Assembly (NCBI RefSeq): GCF_949987515.2
Contig: NC_082702.1
Location: 49,445,600-49,509,599 of the forward strand
Direction of reading: 5' to 3'
DNA: 64,000 nt
DNA from: Delphinus delphis
Lineage: Eukaryota > Chordata > Mammalia > Artiodactyla > Delphinidae
Part shown: positions 33,226-44,664 of the stretch, piece after piece
How positions within the stretch are numbered: the stretch's first letter is position 1
Layout: each line of letters begins with the position of its first letter
Notes under the pieces: generated by a model
The model's database searches: none
Told to the model about the DNA's origin: nothing
Seen by the model: the letters and a program-made list of their open reading frames with translations, nothing else
Made by a program: the position numbers and the translations under genes

Positions 33226-33489
33226 GTATTCAGCATAGCATAACCTCACCTGGCATGTGTTACTCCACATACATAGTTGTTGCAAAAATGGCCCCAATAT
33301 TAAAACACAAGGCATGGGTGAATGAAAAAGAAAATATAAAAAACATGTCATAGAAGAATCTTCAGATGAGAAACTAAAGGCTATGTATAGAAAACAGGAG
33401 TCAAGATGAAATAAGCCTTTAAAAATACATTCGGCTTCCCTCAAGCAAGAAAATAAGACACCACTAAATAAAAGAACTATTAAAGGCAT

Positions 33490-33785
33490 CATGTAATAAT
33501 AGTAATGATAACAAGAATAACAATAATTATAATAGTATTTATGATACCTACTATACGCTATTAAAAGATATATATGTGTATATATGTGTGTGTGTGTGCG
33601 CTTATATGTATACTCTCTTACCCTCCCAACAGCCCTGAGAGGTGGGGTTTACCATTACGCCCATCTTATAGGTGAAAAAACTGAAGACTGAGGTTTTGCA
33701 CTAAGACCACAGAGCTGGGAAGTGACAGAGCCAGGATCTGGAGCCAAGGTAGAATCCACGCTCTTAACCACCCCACCATGCTTCT
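33490..33785 (-). repeat. MIR SINE with TG/TA tract
   Basis: It starts with an ATA/ATT-rich tail (33490-33540), holds a TATATG/TG tract at 33568-33600, then 'cccatcttataggtgaaaaa' and 'tctggagccaaggtagaatc'. Confidence 0.82.
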
Positions 33786-34399
33786 TGGCTTAAATAAGGG
33801 TAAAATGCAATGCATTTCAATGACCATCCCTTCTCACTAGAAACGGTTCAGGGATTCCCTTTCCTCTGATTTCAAGGATATGTTTATCCATTTGTTTTGC
33901 TTTGTAGCAAATAATATGCACACCAAGAAGCATTTTTTTGTCTGGCCCTCGATCCAAGTGTTCAGTGAAGTGCTGATTTCAAAACTCACACACCTCAACC
34001 ATTTTCATTTTCATGATCTAACATCCTCAAGGTTATCAAAGAGATGCACAAAAGTGAATATCCAAGGGGAAAGATTTCATGAAGGAGGAATTCATGATTA
34101 GGGAGGCTTGGCTGTATTTACTATATTTCTCAGCAGGAAGCCAAAAAAATTAGAGCTAGGTCCCATGTCAATAAAACACCACATACATAAACCTGAATTT
34201 ACAAGGTAGAACAGTTAGTCACCTTGTCAGTGAAATTCTTACAAGATCACTGTGCAAAGGATTTTCTCATTATGTTCTCATTTAATGCTCATGTACTCCA
34301 TATAAGGCCCATGGCCTCACATAGCCAGTGGTGGTGTGCTGTCACATGTAAACACAGTCCAGCAAGAAAAACTGGAATCTAAACTAAAATCCACATCTT
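33786..34399. other. Unclassified 3' flank
   Basis: Mostly unrecognised; a weak MIR-like core may lie at 34240-34335. Confidence 0.4.
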
Positions 34400-35350
34400 C
34401 CCTTATAACTCTGAGAGTGGGGAAGAGGTCTTGCAGTTGGGAACAAAATTCTTTTCAGCCATGTGGGTGAGGTTAGAGCACAAATGGAGGTAAACCTTTC
34501 AAAAGCCATTTGGGGCAGAAGGAAACAGTGTGAAAGCAAGAAGGTGGGAACATTGAAGGGCGTATAGGAAGAAAGGAGAGTACAACAGTAGGTGAAATAC
34601 ACTCACGTGGAAATGGAGTGGAGCTGGAGAAAGGCATGAAGGGAAGTCCCAACTGGGCATGGAGGTCTTTGAATGACAAATGAATAATCTTGGATTTCCG
34701 TGGGAGAGAACAAGCATGTACAATGGTGTGACATGAAAGCTTGCGGATGTGGCAGGTGATTACAAAGAGTAAATGTAGGGTTCAGTGGGAGGAGGGATAT
34801 AAGATGAGCCTAAAGGGGGTGCAGAGATAGACGTCAAGTTCCTTGATTCCCCTGCCCCGGTTTCGGTCCTCCAGAATCAGACACTGAAACAAGGATTTGA
34901 AAGTCAGCAGTACTGGGAGGTGATCCCAAGAAGCACGGATTGGGGAGAGGGAATGTAAAACAAGAAGGGAAGAAGCCACTTCAGCGTGGGTTGGTGAGTA
35001 GGTGACCGCTGTGGGAGACCATGGAGCTGTCCCACTTGGTGAGGAAGGTGTATTTCTCCATTAAGTTCCAAGCATCATTGGATGAAAGTGACTCCTAACA
35101 AGCATGTTGGTTCCCTGATGCTCTTCCATCTTGTACAGCAGGTCTAGAGGAAGGGCAGAAATGGACACCAAGATATGTAACAAGGATTCAGAGAGGCAAT
35201 GTTAGGGGGCAGAGTGGGGTGCAAAGTAGGGAGGGGCCAACTCTGTGATGGAAGATGATGTCCCGGAAAGTGTTCATGGAGGAGGTGATGCCTGAATGCA
35301 GTCTTTTAAGCTGAGTGGGTGTTGTTCATGAGAATGAAAGCACACAGCAT
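34400..35350. repeat. Purine-rich old repeat, family unresolved
   Basis: 'Ggaggtctttgaatgacaaa', 'catggaggaggtgatgcctg' and 'tgaatgcagtcttttaagct' resemble the unnamed ancient repeat seen elsewhere in the window. Open frames on the minus strand are a by-product of its composition. Confidence 0.4.
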
Positions 35351-35534
35351 AGTGCCTGATACCTAGTGAGCATGATAAACATTAGCTTCCTCTCCTTACT
35401 CCTGTTTGCCAGGGCTGGGAAAATGGGATGCTTAGGAAATATTCAGTAGCTTCTTTTAAAAAAAAAAAAAAAACAGATAATATACAGACCTCAATATTTC
35501 ACTTCCAGGTTTGCTTGTGGGAAAAGAAATAAGT

Positions 35535-35911
35535 TGTTATGGACTAAATGTCCATAATTCATAGGCTGAAATTCATAGGCTGAAACCCTCCCCTCCCCCA
35601 CATGAAGGCATTAGAAGGTGGGCCTTTGGGAGGTAATCAGGATTAGGTGAAGTCATGAGGGTGGCACCCTCATGAATGGGATTAGTGCCCTTATAAGTTC
35701 ATGAGAGACAGCTTGCTTCTCTCTCTCTCTCTCCTGTGTGGATAAAAAGATATTGACAGTCTGCCACCCAGAAGAGGCTCTCTCAAGAACTTGACCGCGC
35801 TGGCACTCTGATCTCAGAATTCCTGCCTCCAGACTGGGAAATAAGGTTTCGTGGTTTATAAGCCACCCAGTCTATGATACTTTGTTAGAGCAGCCTAAAC
35901 TGTCTAAGACA
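35535..35911 (+). mobile_element. MLT1-like solo LTR
   Basis: It begins TGTTATGGACTAAATG. It has 'gggcctttgggaggtaatca', 'agtcatgagggtggcaccct', a CT run (35717-35733) and 'aagccacccagtctatgata', and ends CTAAGACA. A 16-base internal duplication of 'attcataggctgaaa' lies near 35560-35585. Confidence 0.9.
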
Positions 35912-36094
35912 TAAATGTTTTTGCATTCTCTGCCTTGAGCAGAATGAGCAGAGTTCCTACTACCAGCCAAGCAAAGATGCTGGGAAACAGGTCCTATGGG
36001 TTATTCAAATTGGCTCCCAAACACCCAAACACGGGAGTGACTCAGATAGGGGTGAGTGAAACCCCAACATACCACAGGCATATGCACCCACATG

Positions 36095-36260
36095 TGCAGA
36101 GACTGAGAGCACCAACTCTGGAGTCTTGCAAACTGGGAATCAAATTTGGGCAAATTGCTTGGCATTTGAGCTTTCCCATACTGAAATGGGGAGGATCATA
36201 TTGTCTAGGTCCTAGAATCATTATGAAAATCAAATGTGAAAGTGTGTAACCAGATTGAAA
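36095..36260 (+). repeat. MIR SINE
   Basis: 'Gagcaccaactctggagtct' and 'ggcaaattgcttggcatttg' are forward MIR blocks. The stretch 36261-37235 that follows is unclassified. Confidence 0.8.
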
Positions 36261-37239
36261 CCATGACCTACAAGTTCCAGTCTAGAATTCACATGGCAGA
36301 TGCTTTCAAAACATGGTTTTTCATTCACATCAAACACTAATCAAATACCTAGCATGTTCTCAACACAATAGTTTTAGTGTTTTAGCGGGAAAAATAAATA
36401 CATAGTCTCTTCCAGCCATTCAGGAGTTTACCACTGAAGAATGTAACAACAGTAAGTTTTATCTTGCATGCAAATGGCAATTTATCTCTAGAACCTGCCT
36501 TGGTACTGAGAGCTGGTTGGGTTGAGTGGTGAACAGTGCTGTATTTGATGAACAATGTCCATCAGGAGCAGGGGAGGAAAGCGGTCCAGGAGAAGAAACC
36601 AACTTTAGGCACATTAGAGGGAAAGTGCAGGGCAGGTTCATGGAATGGTCCATTTAGCTGTTGCGTGCATCGAGAGAAGAGACAAAAGATGAATAAGACT
36701 GGATTATAGAAATCTACTAATACCCCTTCAAAGGTTCTGGATTTTGTACAAAAAGCAAAGGGATTAATCTAGGGATTACTGGAGAATGTGCTCAAGTAAG
36801 AGGTGACCATGGGAAATCTCCCCCAAATGAACATGATTATTTTACTTGGTCCAGTTTTGGGAGGCAGATCAGATGCGGGGGGCATGTTGGAATCACAGTT
36901 CTTTAGCTAGTCCCCCAAAGCCCATCCGTAGTCTATCTGGTCAAGCGGCCACTAAACCGGCATGAGTGGGAGAAAAAGAACACCTCTTCCTTCCAGGAGT
37001 GAAACAATGAGGGACTGGTGAGGCAGGCTTTTTCTGGAGAAATGGGGACATGTCCATGGGAGGCCCCCCCAAAGTAAATCACTACCTTCTGGAGCTGGGA
37101 GTCAAAACCAACATAGGACAGCGACCCATGGGGCATACTCACAAACACCCATGCTCAAAAACCTCGCAATCATTTTCAAAAACCTGTCCCAGCTTAGAGT
37201 TTGGAGATTTCCATAGAGTGAAGCTGAGTCAAGGCAAAG

Positions 37240-37450
37240 CATGACAACAAAACTAACATTTACTGAGGATTTGCTATTCGCCAGGCATTTTACACGTACT
37301 CTTAACTGAATCGAAACAATACCCTGAAAAGTAGATATCATCCCTGCTTACAGATTAAGGACATGAAATTCCAGAGAGGTTAGGTAGCCTGCTCATATTC
37401 ACTCAGTCGCAAAGTAGAGTTCTGTCTAGAACCCAGGACTCCATATAATA
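37240..37450 (-). repeat. MIR SINE
   Basis: 'Cgccaggcattttacacgta', 'cttacagattaaggacatga' and 'tctgtctagaacccaggact'. Confidence 0.78.
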
Positions 37451-37599
37451 GAAAGGTTTCTTCCCAGAAGCTGGGGAAGATAGGGACTAGCAGTTCCAAC
37501 CTAACACCCTCCTGGTGAGGTGTTCCCTCCTCTCCTCTCCTCTCTCCCCATCACCCCCTCCCAAGGACAAAGACCTTCCTCTCCATTAGCTCTGGTGTG

Positions 37600-37800
37600 A
37601 ATCAAGGTACTCTCAGGAAGGTTCTGATTAGCCAGCTTGGGTCACATGCACATGCATCAACCAATCACTGAAGCAGAGGGATGGCTATTCTGATTGGCCA
37701 GCCTGGGTCACATGCCCACCCCTGTGACTGGTCATAGTAGGTGCAGGCAACCTGATTGATATTCATACCTGAACCCCCTCAGGTGACAGAGAGGTAGATC
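37600..37800. repeat. LTR-like fragment with an internal duplication
   Basis: 'Attagccagcttgggtcaca' at 37628 and 'attggccagcctgggtcaca' at 37693 are near copies about 65 bases apart. The words are common in MaLR-type LTRs; boundaries are unclear. Confidence 0.4.
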
Positions 37801-37949
37801 CCCATAGGACAGTATGCTGCACAGTTAAAACTGTGTCCACTGTAGATACAGTCTACTGAGCACTTACTGTGCACTGGACACTGCTTTTTTTGTTTGTCTG
37901 GTTTGGTTTGTTGGTTTCTTTTTCTTTTGTTTTTAGTTTTATTTTCTGC

Positions 37950-38425
37950 ACACTGTGGGAGTCACCACTGACACCTCCCCACACTTTGTCTTGGTTCACC
38001 TGACACCAGAGTCCATTGCAGCTGTAGACAGTTCCTGGCAACCTGACTGCTTCCCGCCTCCAGTACCACAGGGCACAAGTGTGCCAAGGTAAGCCAGAAC
38101 TACTGTGGCGGGAACTGGGGACGGTGGGAGTAACAGCCCCCAGGCAGCCTCAGCCGTGGAGGATGGGAGATGGTGGATAAATGCCCAGATTCCCTGTCCA
38201 TGTTCCACACAGTATCTGAAGGGTCCCCTCAGTGGGGTCAAGCCCAAGGTGCCCACAATGGTGACTTATTCATTAGCAAGTCCACTGGCTTTTCTTCCCT
38301 CCTTACCTCATTCTCCCTACACACCCCCCCACTCCTGCTTCTTGAGATCACCTTCCAAATAAACTACCTGCACCCAAGTCCTCATCTTGGGGGGCTACCT
38401 CAGGGGAACCCAAATGAAGACAGCA
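37950..38425 (+). repeat. Old LTR-like element, copy 2
   Basis: It resembles 30065-30535. Its end contains 'ccaaataaactacctgcacc', an AATAAA hexamer in LTR-like context, then 'cctcatcttggggggctacc'. Confidence 0.45.
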
Positions 38426-38429
38426 TTCT

Positions 38430-38658
38430 GCATGTATTAACTTGTCAAAGACTCATAACAACCCTATAAAGAAAGTGATACTATCCTTACTTTACTGATG
38501 AAAAACGAAGCCAGGGATTTCCCTGTTGGTCCAATGGTTAAGACTTGGCGTTTTTACTGCCAGGGGCCTGGGTTCAATCCCTGGTCAGGGAAGTAAGATC
38601 CCACAAGCCACACAGCGCAGCCAAAAAACAAACAAACAAAAACAAAAAGTATATATAC

Positions 38659-38699
<41 letters not shown>

Positions 38700-38860
38700 G
38701 AGAGAGAGAGAGAGAGGGAGAGAGGGAGGGAGAGAGAGAGGGAGAGAGAGTGCGCGAGCCAGAGAAGTTAAATGAAGTGCCCCAAACTACACACAGCACT
38801 GAGTTTCCAGAATGTGGGCCCAGACATCAAGCTAAACTCTCTCTAATGCCCAAGTCACTG
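38430..38860 (-). repeat. MIR SINE split by a CHR SINE
   Basis: The left part is 38430-38514 ('cttactttactgatgaaaaa') and the right part resumes at 38757 ('agccagagaagttaaatgaa'). The two halves join in register across the insertion. Confidence 0.8.
38515..38756 (+). mobile_element. CHR-1-type SINE with an expanded (TA)n(GA)n tail
   Basis: The body runs 38515-38648 ('ttccctgttggtccaatggt' to 'cacacagcgcagccaaaaaa'), followed by a TA-rich tract (38650-38694) and a GA-rich tract (38697-38750). The short duplication AGCCAG (38509-38514 and 38757-38762) shows that both tracts lie inside the insertion. Confidence 0.85.
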
Positions 38861-38864
38861 AAAA

Positions 38865-39415
38865 TGCACAATATCACTTAATAAGTTGGAAAAAATTATT
38901 CAAAAGCTAAGCTAGCGTCAATTAAAACCACTTCTGGGGCCAGCCCTTCTTAGCTTTTCAAAAGCCCACCCAGGGAGTGAGAAGGGATTATTGCTGTTCT
39001 CCTGACTCTGGGGCCTTCTATCCAAGGCCAGCAGGATGGGGCCCAGCAACCCTGATGAGTTAAAGGGCTGTGCTGTGAAGCAGGGGAACGACCATCACAC
39101 AACTGCAGTAAAGTTGGTCTCTTCATCCTTTGCAAAAACAAGCACAAATACCTATTTACTGAGCCCAGGCTCAGGCTCAGGTTGACTGCTGATGGTAAGA
39201 GCTGGTTTGTCTATTGTCTTTGGGGGCAGAAGTCGGAATATCCCAATGATTCTTCGAGATTAATCAATAAACAAGGCAGGAAGTCAATGCACCATCAAAT
39301 TGACACTGAGTGTTTAATTATTAACTAGATGAATTAAGAGTATATCAAAAGCTCCCATTCTCACTCAGGATCTCCATCTCTGTCTATCTATCTATCTCTA
39401 GTAAGGTAAATAATA
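38865..39415. other. Unclassified 3' flank
   Basis: No repeat family recognised apart from a TATC run at 39383-39400. Confidence 0.5.
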
Positions 39416-39419
39416 TTTA

Positions 39420-39720
39420 GGTGACTCAATTAAATTCTACAAATATTTACTAAGCTTTGCCTATGTGCATGGCCCTGTTCTATGTATTGTGAAGGATTCA
39501 GAGATAAATACAGCCTGGCCACTGCTGGCACAGAGCCCACTGAGCGAGACAAGGACACCAACAGCCAGGAAAGGCTAGCAGCCTAACAGGGAGAGATGCA
39601 GGGGGCTCTAGGGCGCAGAACTGGGGGAGGTGATACGTAGGCCAGGGCTAAGACTGCTTCTACGGGATGGAAGTAAAGGGACACTCCAGGTTTTGCCTGC
39701 CAATAACTGACTGCACCCTA
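39420..39720. repeat. Old repeat fragment, family unresolved
   Basis: 'Caaatatttactaagctttg' and 'aaggattcagagataaatac' resemble the transposon words also present at 62555-62680. Confidence 0.4.
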
Positions 39721-39724
39721 CTTG

Positions 39725-39915
39725 TAGCGTGGTGGTCAAAATCAGGGACTCTGAAGACAGATGGCCTGAGTTTGAATCCTGACTTTTACAGTTGCATGGC
39801 CTTGAACAAGTGATTTAATCTCTAGGCCTCTGTTGCCTCCTCTGTAAAAGGGGAATGATAACATTAAGATGTTATCACGTTGTGGTATGTATTAAAGGAG
39901 TCAACAGGTGCAAAA
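39725..39915 (+). repeat. MIR SINE, near full length
   Basis: 'Gcgtggtggtcaaaatcagg' then 'ctgagtttgaatcctgactt' and 'gcctcctctgtaaaagggga'. One of the best MIR copies here. Confidence 0.92.
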
Positions 39916-40009
39916 TGCGATCATCAGTGGCACCGAATTTTCCTTTGGGAATGACGACGCCCTTTATATGTTGTGTTGAGGGTCCTGTGAATCAAGGTGC
40001 CCTGTTCTC

Positions 40010-40356
40010 AGACTTCCCTGGTGGCACGGTGGTTAAGAATCCACCTGCCCATGCAGGGGACACGGGTTTGAGCCCAGGTCTGGGAAAATCTCACATGCCA
40101 CAGAGCAACTAAGCCCGTGCGCCACAACTACTGAGCCTGTGCTCTAGAGCCCACGAGCCACAACTACTGAGCCCCCGTGCCACAACTACTGAAGTCCATG
40201 CACCTAGAGCCCGTGCTCCGCAACAAGAGAAGCCACTGCGATGAGAAGCCCGTGCACCACAACGAAGAGCAGCCCCCGCTCGCCGCAACTAGAGAAAGCC
40301 CACACACAGCAACAAAGACCCAACGCAGCCAAAAATAAAATTAAAGAAAAAAAAAA
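40010..40356 (+). mobile_element. CHR-family SINE, long form
   Basis: The head is 'gacttccctggtggcacggt' and the tail A12. A 16-base duplication with one mismatch, AAGGTGCCCTGTTCTC / AAGGTGTCCTGTTCTC, lies at 39994-40009 and 40357-40372. Confidence 0.95.
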
Positions 40357-40432
40357 AAGGTGTCCTGTTCTCCTCTAGCCAATGGGATTCATGACTCAGG
40401 GAAGGCCAAATGGATGTTGTCCAAGTAAGTAA

Positions 40433-40639
40433 CTTTTTTGTTTTTGCGGTACGCGGGCCTCTCACTGCTGTGGCCTCTCCCATTGCAGAGCACAGGCTCC
40501 GTACGCGCAGGCTCAGCGGCCATGGCTCACGGGCCCAGCCGCTCCGCAGCATGCGGGATCCTCCCGGACCGGGGCACAAACCCGTGTCCCCTGCATCGGC
40601 AGGCGGACTCTCAACCACTGCGCCACCAGGGAAGCCCCT
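40433..40639 (-). mobile_element. CHR-2-type SINE
   Basis: A CpG-rich, intact element runs from 'gtttttgcggtacgcgggcc' to 'actgcgccaccagggaagcc'. The duplication AAGTAAGTAA is at 40423-40432 and 40640-40649. Confidence 0.96.
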
Positions 40640-40649
40640 AAGTAAGTAA

Positions 40650-41016
40650 TTTTAAAAAATATTTATGTATTTAACTTAATTAATTAATTGATTTTTGGCT
40701 GCGTTGGGTCTCAGTTGCGGCATGCAGGCTCTTCGTTGTGGCACGCAGGCTTCTCTCTATTTATGGCACACGGGTTTCCTCTCTAGTTTGGCACGAGGGA
40801 TCTGTAGTTGTGGCACGTGGGCTCCAGAGTACTGGGCTCTGTAGTTTGCGGCACACGGGCTCTCTCGTTGAGGTGCGTGGGCTCAGTAGTTGTGGCATGT
40901 GTGCTTAGTTGCCCCACAGCATGTGGGATCTTAGTTCCCCGACCAGGGATCGAACCCGTGTCCCCTTGCATTGGAAGGCAGATTCTTTACCACTGGACTA
41001 CCAGGGATGTTCCTCC
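40650..41016 (-). mobile_element. CHR-family SINE, second insertion at the same target
   Basis: Its T/A-rich tail starts directly after the AAGTAAGTAA at 40640-40649, and its head ends just before a third AAGTAAGTAA at 41017-41026. The words 'ccccgaccagggatcgaacc' and 'cattggaaggcagattcttt' identify it. Confidence 0.92.
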
Positions 41017-41029
41017 AAGTAAGTAATTT

Positions 41030-41495
41030 GAAGCTTAAGAAGAAAGATGTAAACACAGAAAATGAATGGAGCCTGTTCGTCCTGACAGTGGCGCCCATGA
41101 TTCCCTGCTACCCAGATCCCCAAAGCCACCTGTGTTTCTACTTTTTCCCAAGCCTAGGTCCTCAGACTTGTCTTGGATTCTGTGAGCAATCCCACACAAA
41201 TAGCTTAAGCTAGCCAGACCTGATTTCTATTGCATGCAGCTAGAGAATCCTACCTGATAAAAAGAGGGCTTTTGAACTGGGCCTTGAATAACCTGGTGGG
41301 TTGTAACTGAGGTAGCTCATCTTCTGACTGTATCCATGTATAAGCATCTTTATTTCCCAAAGGAAGGTCAGGATGTATAGCCTGGCAAAGGTTTGATTCC
41401 ACATTAGGGATAAGAGGCAGCAATAAGGGACAGAGTGTGCGTGTCCAAATGCAGGCACTTTGGAAACATTTCAAGTTCTTAATTTGGACACAATG
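41030..41495. other. Unclassified 3' flank
   Basis: No repeat family recognised; an A17-type run follows at 41514-41531. Confidence 0.5.
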
Positions 41496-41599
41496 GCCAA
41501 CTATTTGAAGTACCAAAAAAAAAAAAAAAAAAGAACCAACATATCCCATAATACAAGAGCAGTATTTCCCAAATTTCACCTATTTGCATACCAACTTCT

Positions 41600-41960
41600 T
41601 CATGAGTTTTGTCAAACCTGGACTGTAAGTATCATTAATATTTTTCTTAATATTATTTATATATATCATTATATAATTAATATTTTTATTTAAATAAAAT
41701 TAATTTTAAAAATATAAATACATATTTTAAAAATTCAATTACTACCATAAATGGAAAATCAATAACCGTTTGCCAAGAATAGAAAATAGAGAGTAGTCAT
41801 AAACATTAATAAATGGAGCCAGGTTAGGGACTCCCACTGCCCAAATATCAAGAAATTTGAGCTTCAAAATAAATAATGATAGTAATTCAATATAAACCAT
41901 GAATAAAATAAAACTCTGAGTCCACCAATAAATAATAGACAATTACAGTAGAATGCCAAC
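41600..41960. repeat. A/T-rich low-complexity sequence
   Basis: 41635-41735 is almost pure A+T with many TAAT/ATTA words; the rest is A-rich and may be an old LINE remnant. Confidence 0.6.
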
Positions 41961-42099
41961 AAATAAATACAAAAAAAAGATAGAGTTAGGAAAGTAACTA
42001 GTTGATGAAAATTTGATGCGGAACAGTTTATTTACCTAGTCTCAAAATATTTTCCCACAAATTATTTATTAATTACAAAGGGAAAAATGATAACTTTGT

Positions 42100-42965
42100 A
42101 GTTGAGAAACCTGGTAGGCAATACCTTAACCAAGTGATCAAAGGCATTCTCACCAATATGGACAGATTGACAATAGGTGCTTCCTGATAGGATGGACTAA
42201 GAAGGACACAATATCACTTCTGTGATATTCCCCACAAAATATGAAAACTGAATTTATTTAGGAGGAAATATCAGACAAACCCAAACTGAAGAATGTTCTA
42301 AAAAAAGAAACAAATGTCCTGTACTCTTCAAAACTGGCAAGAAGTCAACGAAAGGCTGAAGAACTATTACAAATTAGGAGACTAAGGAGATGATAAACAG
42401 AACAGCTAAAGACAGTGGGTAACCCTGGATTGGACCCTGGACTGGGTGGCAGTGGACGGAGGAGCCGTAAAGGACATTACTGGGACTTTTGATGAAACTG
42501 AATACGAACTGCAGGTTAGAGAATAGCACTGCATCAAGATCGCATTGTCTCATTTTATTTGTCTGATAATTGTATCTATGTAAAAGCGTGTCCTGGTTCT
42601 TAGGAAAAACACACTTAAAGACTTAGGTGCAAAGAGGAATGATGTCTCTAAAATTCTCTCCAATGGTTCCAAAAAAATATGCAGAGAGAAAATAAATTAT
42701 AAAGTCGATGGGGCAAAATGTAACCAGTAGGTGAATCTGGGTCATGGGTAGAAAGGAGTTCCTTACACTATTTTTGCAACTTTTTTTTTTTTTGGCCGTA
42801 CCTCAGGGCTTGTAGGATCTTAGCTCCCCAACCAGGGATCAAACCCAGGCCCTCAGCAGTAAAAGTGCTGAGTCCTAACCACTGGATGGCCAAGGAATTC
42901 CCACACTATGTTTGCAACTTTTCTCTAGTTGGAAATTATATCAAAATAAAAATTCACCAAAAGAA
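42100..42965 (+). mobile_element. Old LINE-1 (L1M-type) 3' UTR split by a SINE
   Basis: 'Tactcttcaaaactggcaag' and 'ggattggaccctggactggg' are L1M 3' UTR words, followed by 'ttgcaacttttctctagttg' and an A-rich end. It is interrupted at 42781-42902. Confidence 0.75.
42781..42902 (-). mobile_element. CHR-1-type SINE
   Basis: A T run, then 'ccccaaccagggatcaaacc', then 'ctaaccactggatggccaag'. A 16-base duplication with one mismatch, ACACTATTTTTGCAAC / ACACTATGTTTGCAAC, is at 42765-42780 and 42903-42918. Confidence 0.95.
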
Positions 42966-43775
42966 CAATACAAAATTAATATAATAAAATATATTAATAG
43001 AGTCTGGTTGAAAACTATTGCCCATTGAAATCTCTGAGCTTGAGGCCAGTTTCTTGTTAATAAAAAAAGATTAGCAAGTTTTCGAAAGATTTTCTGACAT
43101 ACCAACATGAAATTCAAACTGCCTCCTGCACACCATCATCAAGATTGAAAGCGAGTTGACGAGGGGGTAGCCGTCTCGCTCTGTCATCCAATGTTCTTTA
43201 ATGTAGGTGCCCCAGTGCTATGAATACCAAACTTCAGGGAAACCTGCTCTCAGCAAACAGGGTTTGTAGAAGCTGTGATCTGTCGGGGAGGCTGGAGGCC
43301 AGTATGGTCGGACTTTCTGGCAAGTGCTTGGCTGAGAAGCCACACCAGTGCAGGTAACCGAATGCCCTGGTTTCGCCTGTAAGAAATCCACTGTGCTCAC
43401 AACAGCTGGGAAACAGATCTTGCTTCTGGGTGGTGACAATATTTTCTACAGCCAGTCGTTTCTATTTAAATGCTGGCTAAAGCCAGCTTCAACAATGAAT
43501 CATCAGCAGAAGTTTTGTTTCCTCCACACCAGGAAACTCAGATGGAAACAGAAACCATCAGCCACTTCGACAGCCCATTTCTCACTGCCAAGCACCTGCA
43601 GTCCCGAAACAAGATAGAATCCCCTAAATGGCCCCCCAAGATGGCCCCACCACTCTGAAGGGGCTAAATTTTAGAGGTACCAAAGAGTGCCAGAAAGGAA
43701 AGCACAGTGATCCCGATCAAAGTTTTGACTGTGGTGCTGGGAAGAGTCTTAGGGATTCTCAACATCACCCCCAAT
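42966..43775. other. Unclassified 3' flank
   Basis: No repeat family or exon recognised. Confidence 0.5.
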
Positions 43776-43779
43776 AATA

Positions 43780-44000
43780 CTTATTTATCATTTTCCGCAA
43801 GGCAGACTCCACTAAGCACTCCACGTGGATCATTTCGTTTAACCCTCTCACTATATGCTCTCATTGTACAGATGAAGAAGGTGAGGCTAAAAGAAGTTCA
43901 GTAACTCGCCCTGGTGCCATGGCCAGCCATGCGCTGTCAGAATTCAGACCCAAGCCAGGTCACCTCCCAGAGTCCATGTGCTCAACCACCGTCAACCAAT
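43780..44000 (-). repeat. MIR SINE
   Basis: 'Ctcattgtacagatgaagaa', 'gttcagtaactcgccctggt' and 'cagaattcagacccaagcca'. Confidence 0.82.
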
Positions 44001-44039
44001 AAGCTCAGCTGTCCCTGAGGGAACTAAAGAGGCACCTTG

Positions 44040-44240
44040 CTGGTGGGTTGCCAGCTAACATACAGGATGCCCAGGTAAATCTGAATTTTAGACAATGAAT
44101 AACTTTTTAGTATATGCCCCAAATATTGCATGAGACGTACTAAAAGGTAATATTGCACGAGACATACTAAAAGGAGATTGAAATGCATTCATATTGCATT
44201 CATCCTGCATTTTTATCTGCTGAATCTGGAACACCTAAAT
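44040..44240. mobile_element. Small DNA-transposon fossil with internal duplication
   Basis: It starts 'ggttgccagctaacatacag' and ends near 'ctgctgaatctggaacacc', inverted-repeat-like ends. An internal block 'atattgcatgagacgtacta' recurs 28 bases on as 'atattgcacgagacatacta'. Confidence 0.55.
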
Positions 44241-44249
44241 CTGGTTAAG

Positions 44250-44660
44250 ACTCAAACCCTCAACCCCTGGCTCAGAAGACACGTGGCTTCACCATTAGGC
44301 CACAGGCCTCAGCTACACCAGTGGGATCTGGATCTGCTGGAATCTTTCACAAAAGTCTACATGCCCAATGCCCTTCCAGTCACTTCAGAACTTTTTGGAG
44401 GGTGGTAAGGGGTGAAATGTGAGTTCTAGAAAGATGCCAAAGAATCCTACAGATAGTGGTTATTTAAAAAAAAAACTCAGGGTCACCTGTGGGCTAAACC
44501 CAGAGTCCTGGGTCTGGTGAATGAGACAGAGATGCCGGAAGGCCTCAGGTCAAGACCTGGATCCAGCTTTGTCAGCTGGGGGACCTCCCGGCTGTCACTC
44601 TCCCTTCCTGACCCTTGACCTCTCATACCCAGAGTGAAAGCCTCAGCCCAGGCAGGGCGT
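44250..44660. other. Unclassified 3' flank
   Basis: No family recognised. Confidence 0.45.
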
Positions 44661-44664
44661 TCTC

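Larger units (their letters stand above)
30786..33245 (+). other. VAT1L: VAT1L 3' UTR (inferred end)
   Basis: This is non-coding sequence after the stop codon, up to about 20 bases past an AATAAA hexamer. The length (about 2.5 kb) agrees with the long 3' UTR of this gene in other mammals. It is unusually free of SINEs compared with its surroundings, as expected for transcribed, constrained sequence. It starts with a GC-rich palindromic stretch just after the stop. It also contains C-rich sequence at 31975-31995, a short hairpin at 32023-32038 and an 11-G run at 32059-32069. The exact end is inferred, not observed. Confidence 0.75.
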
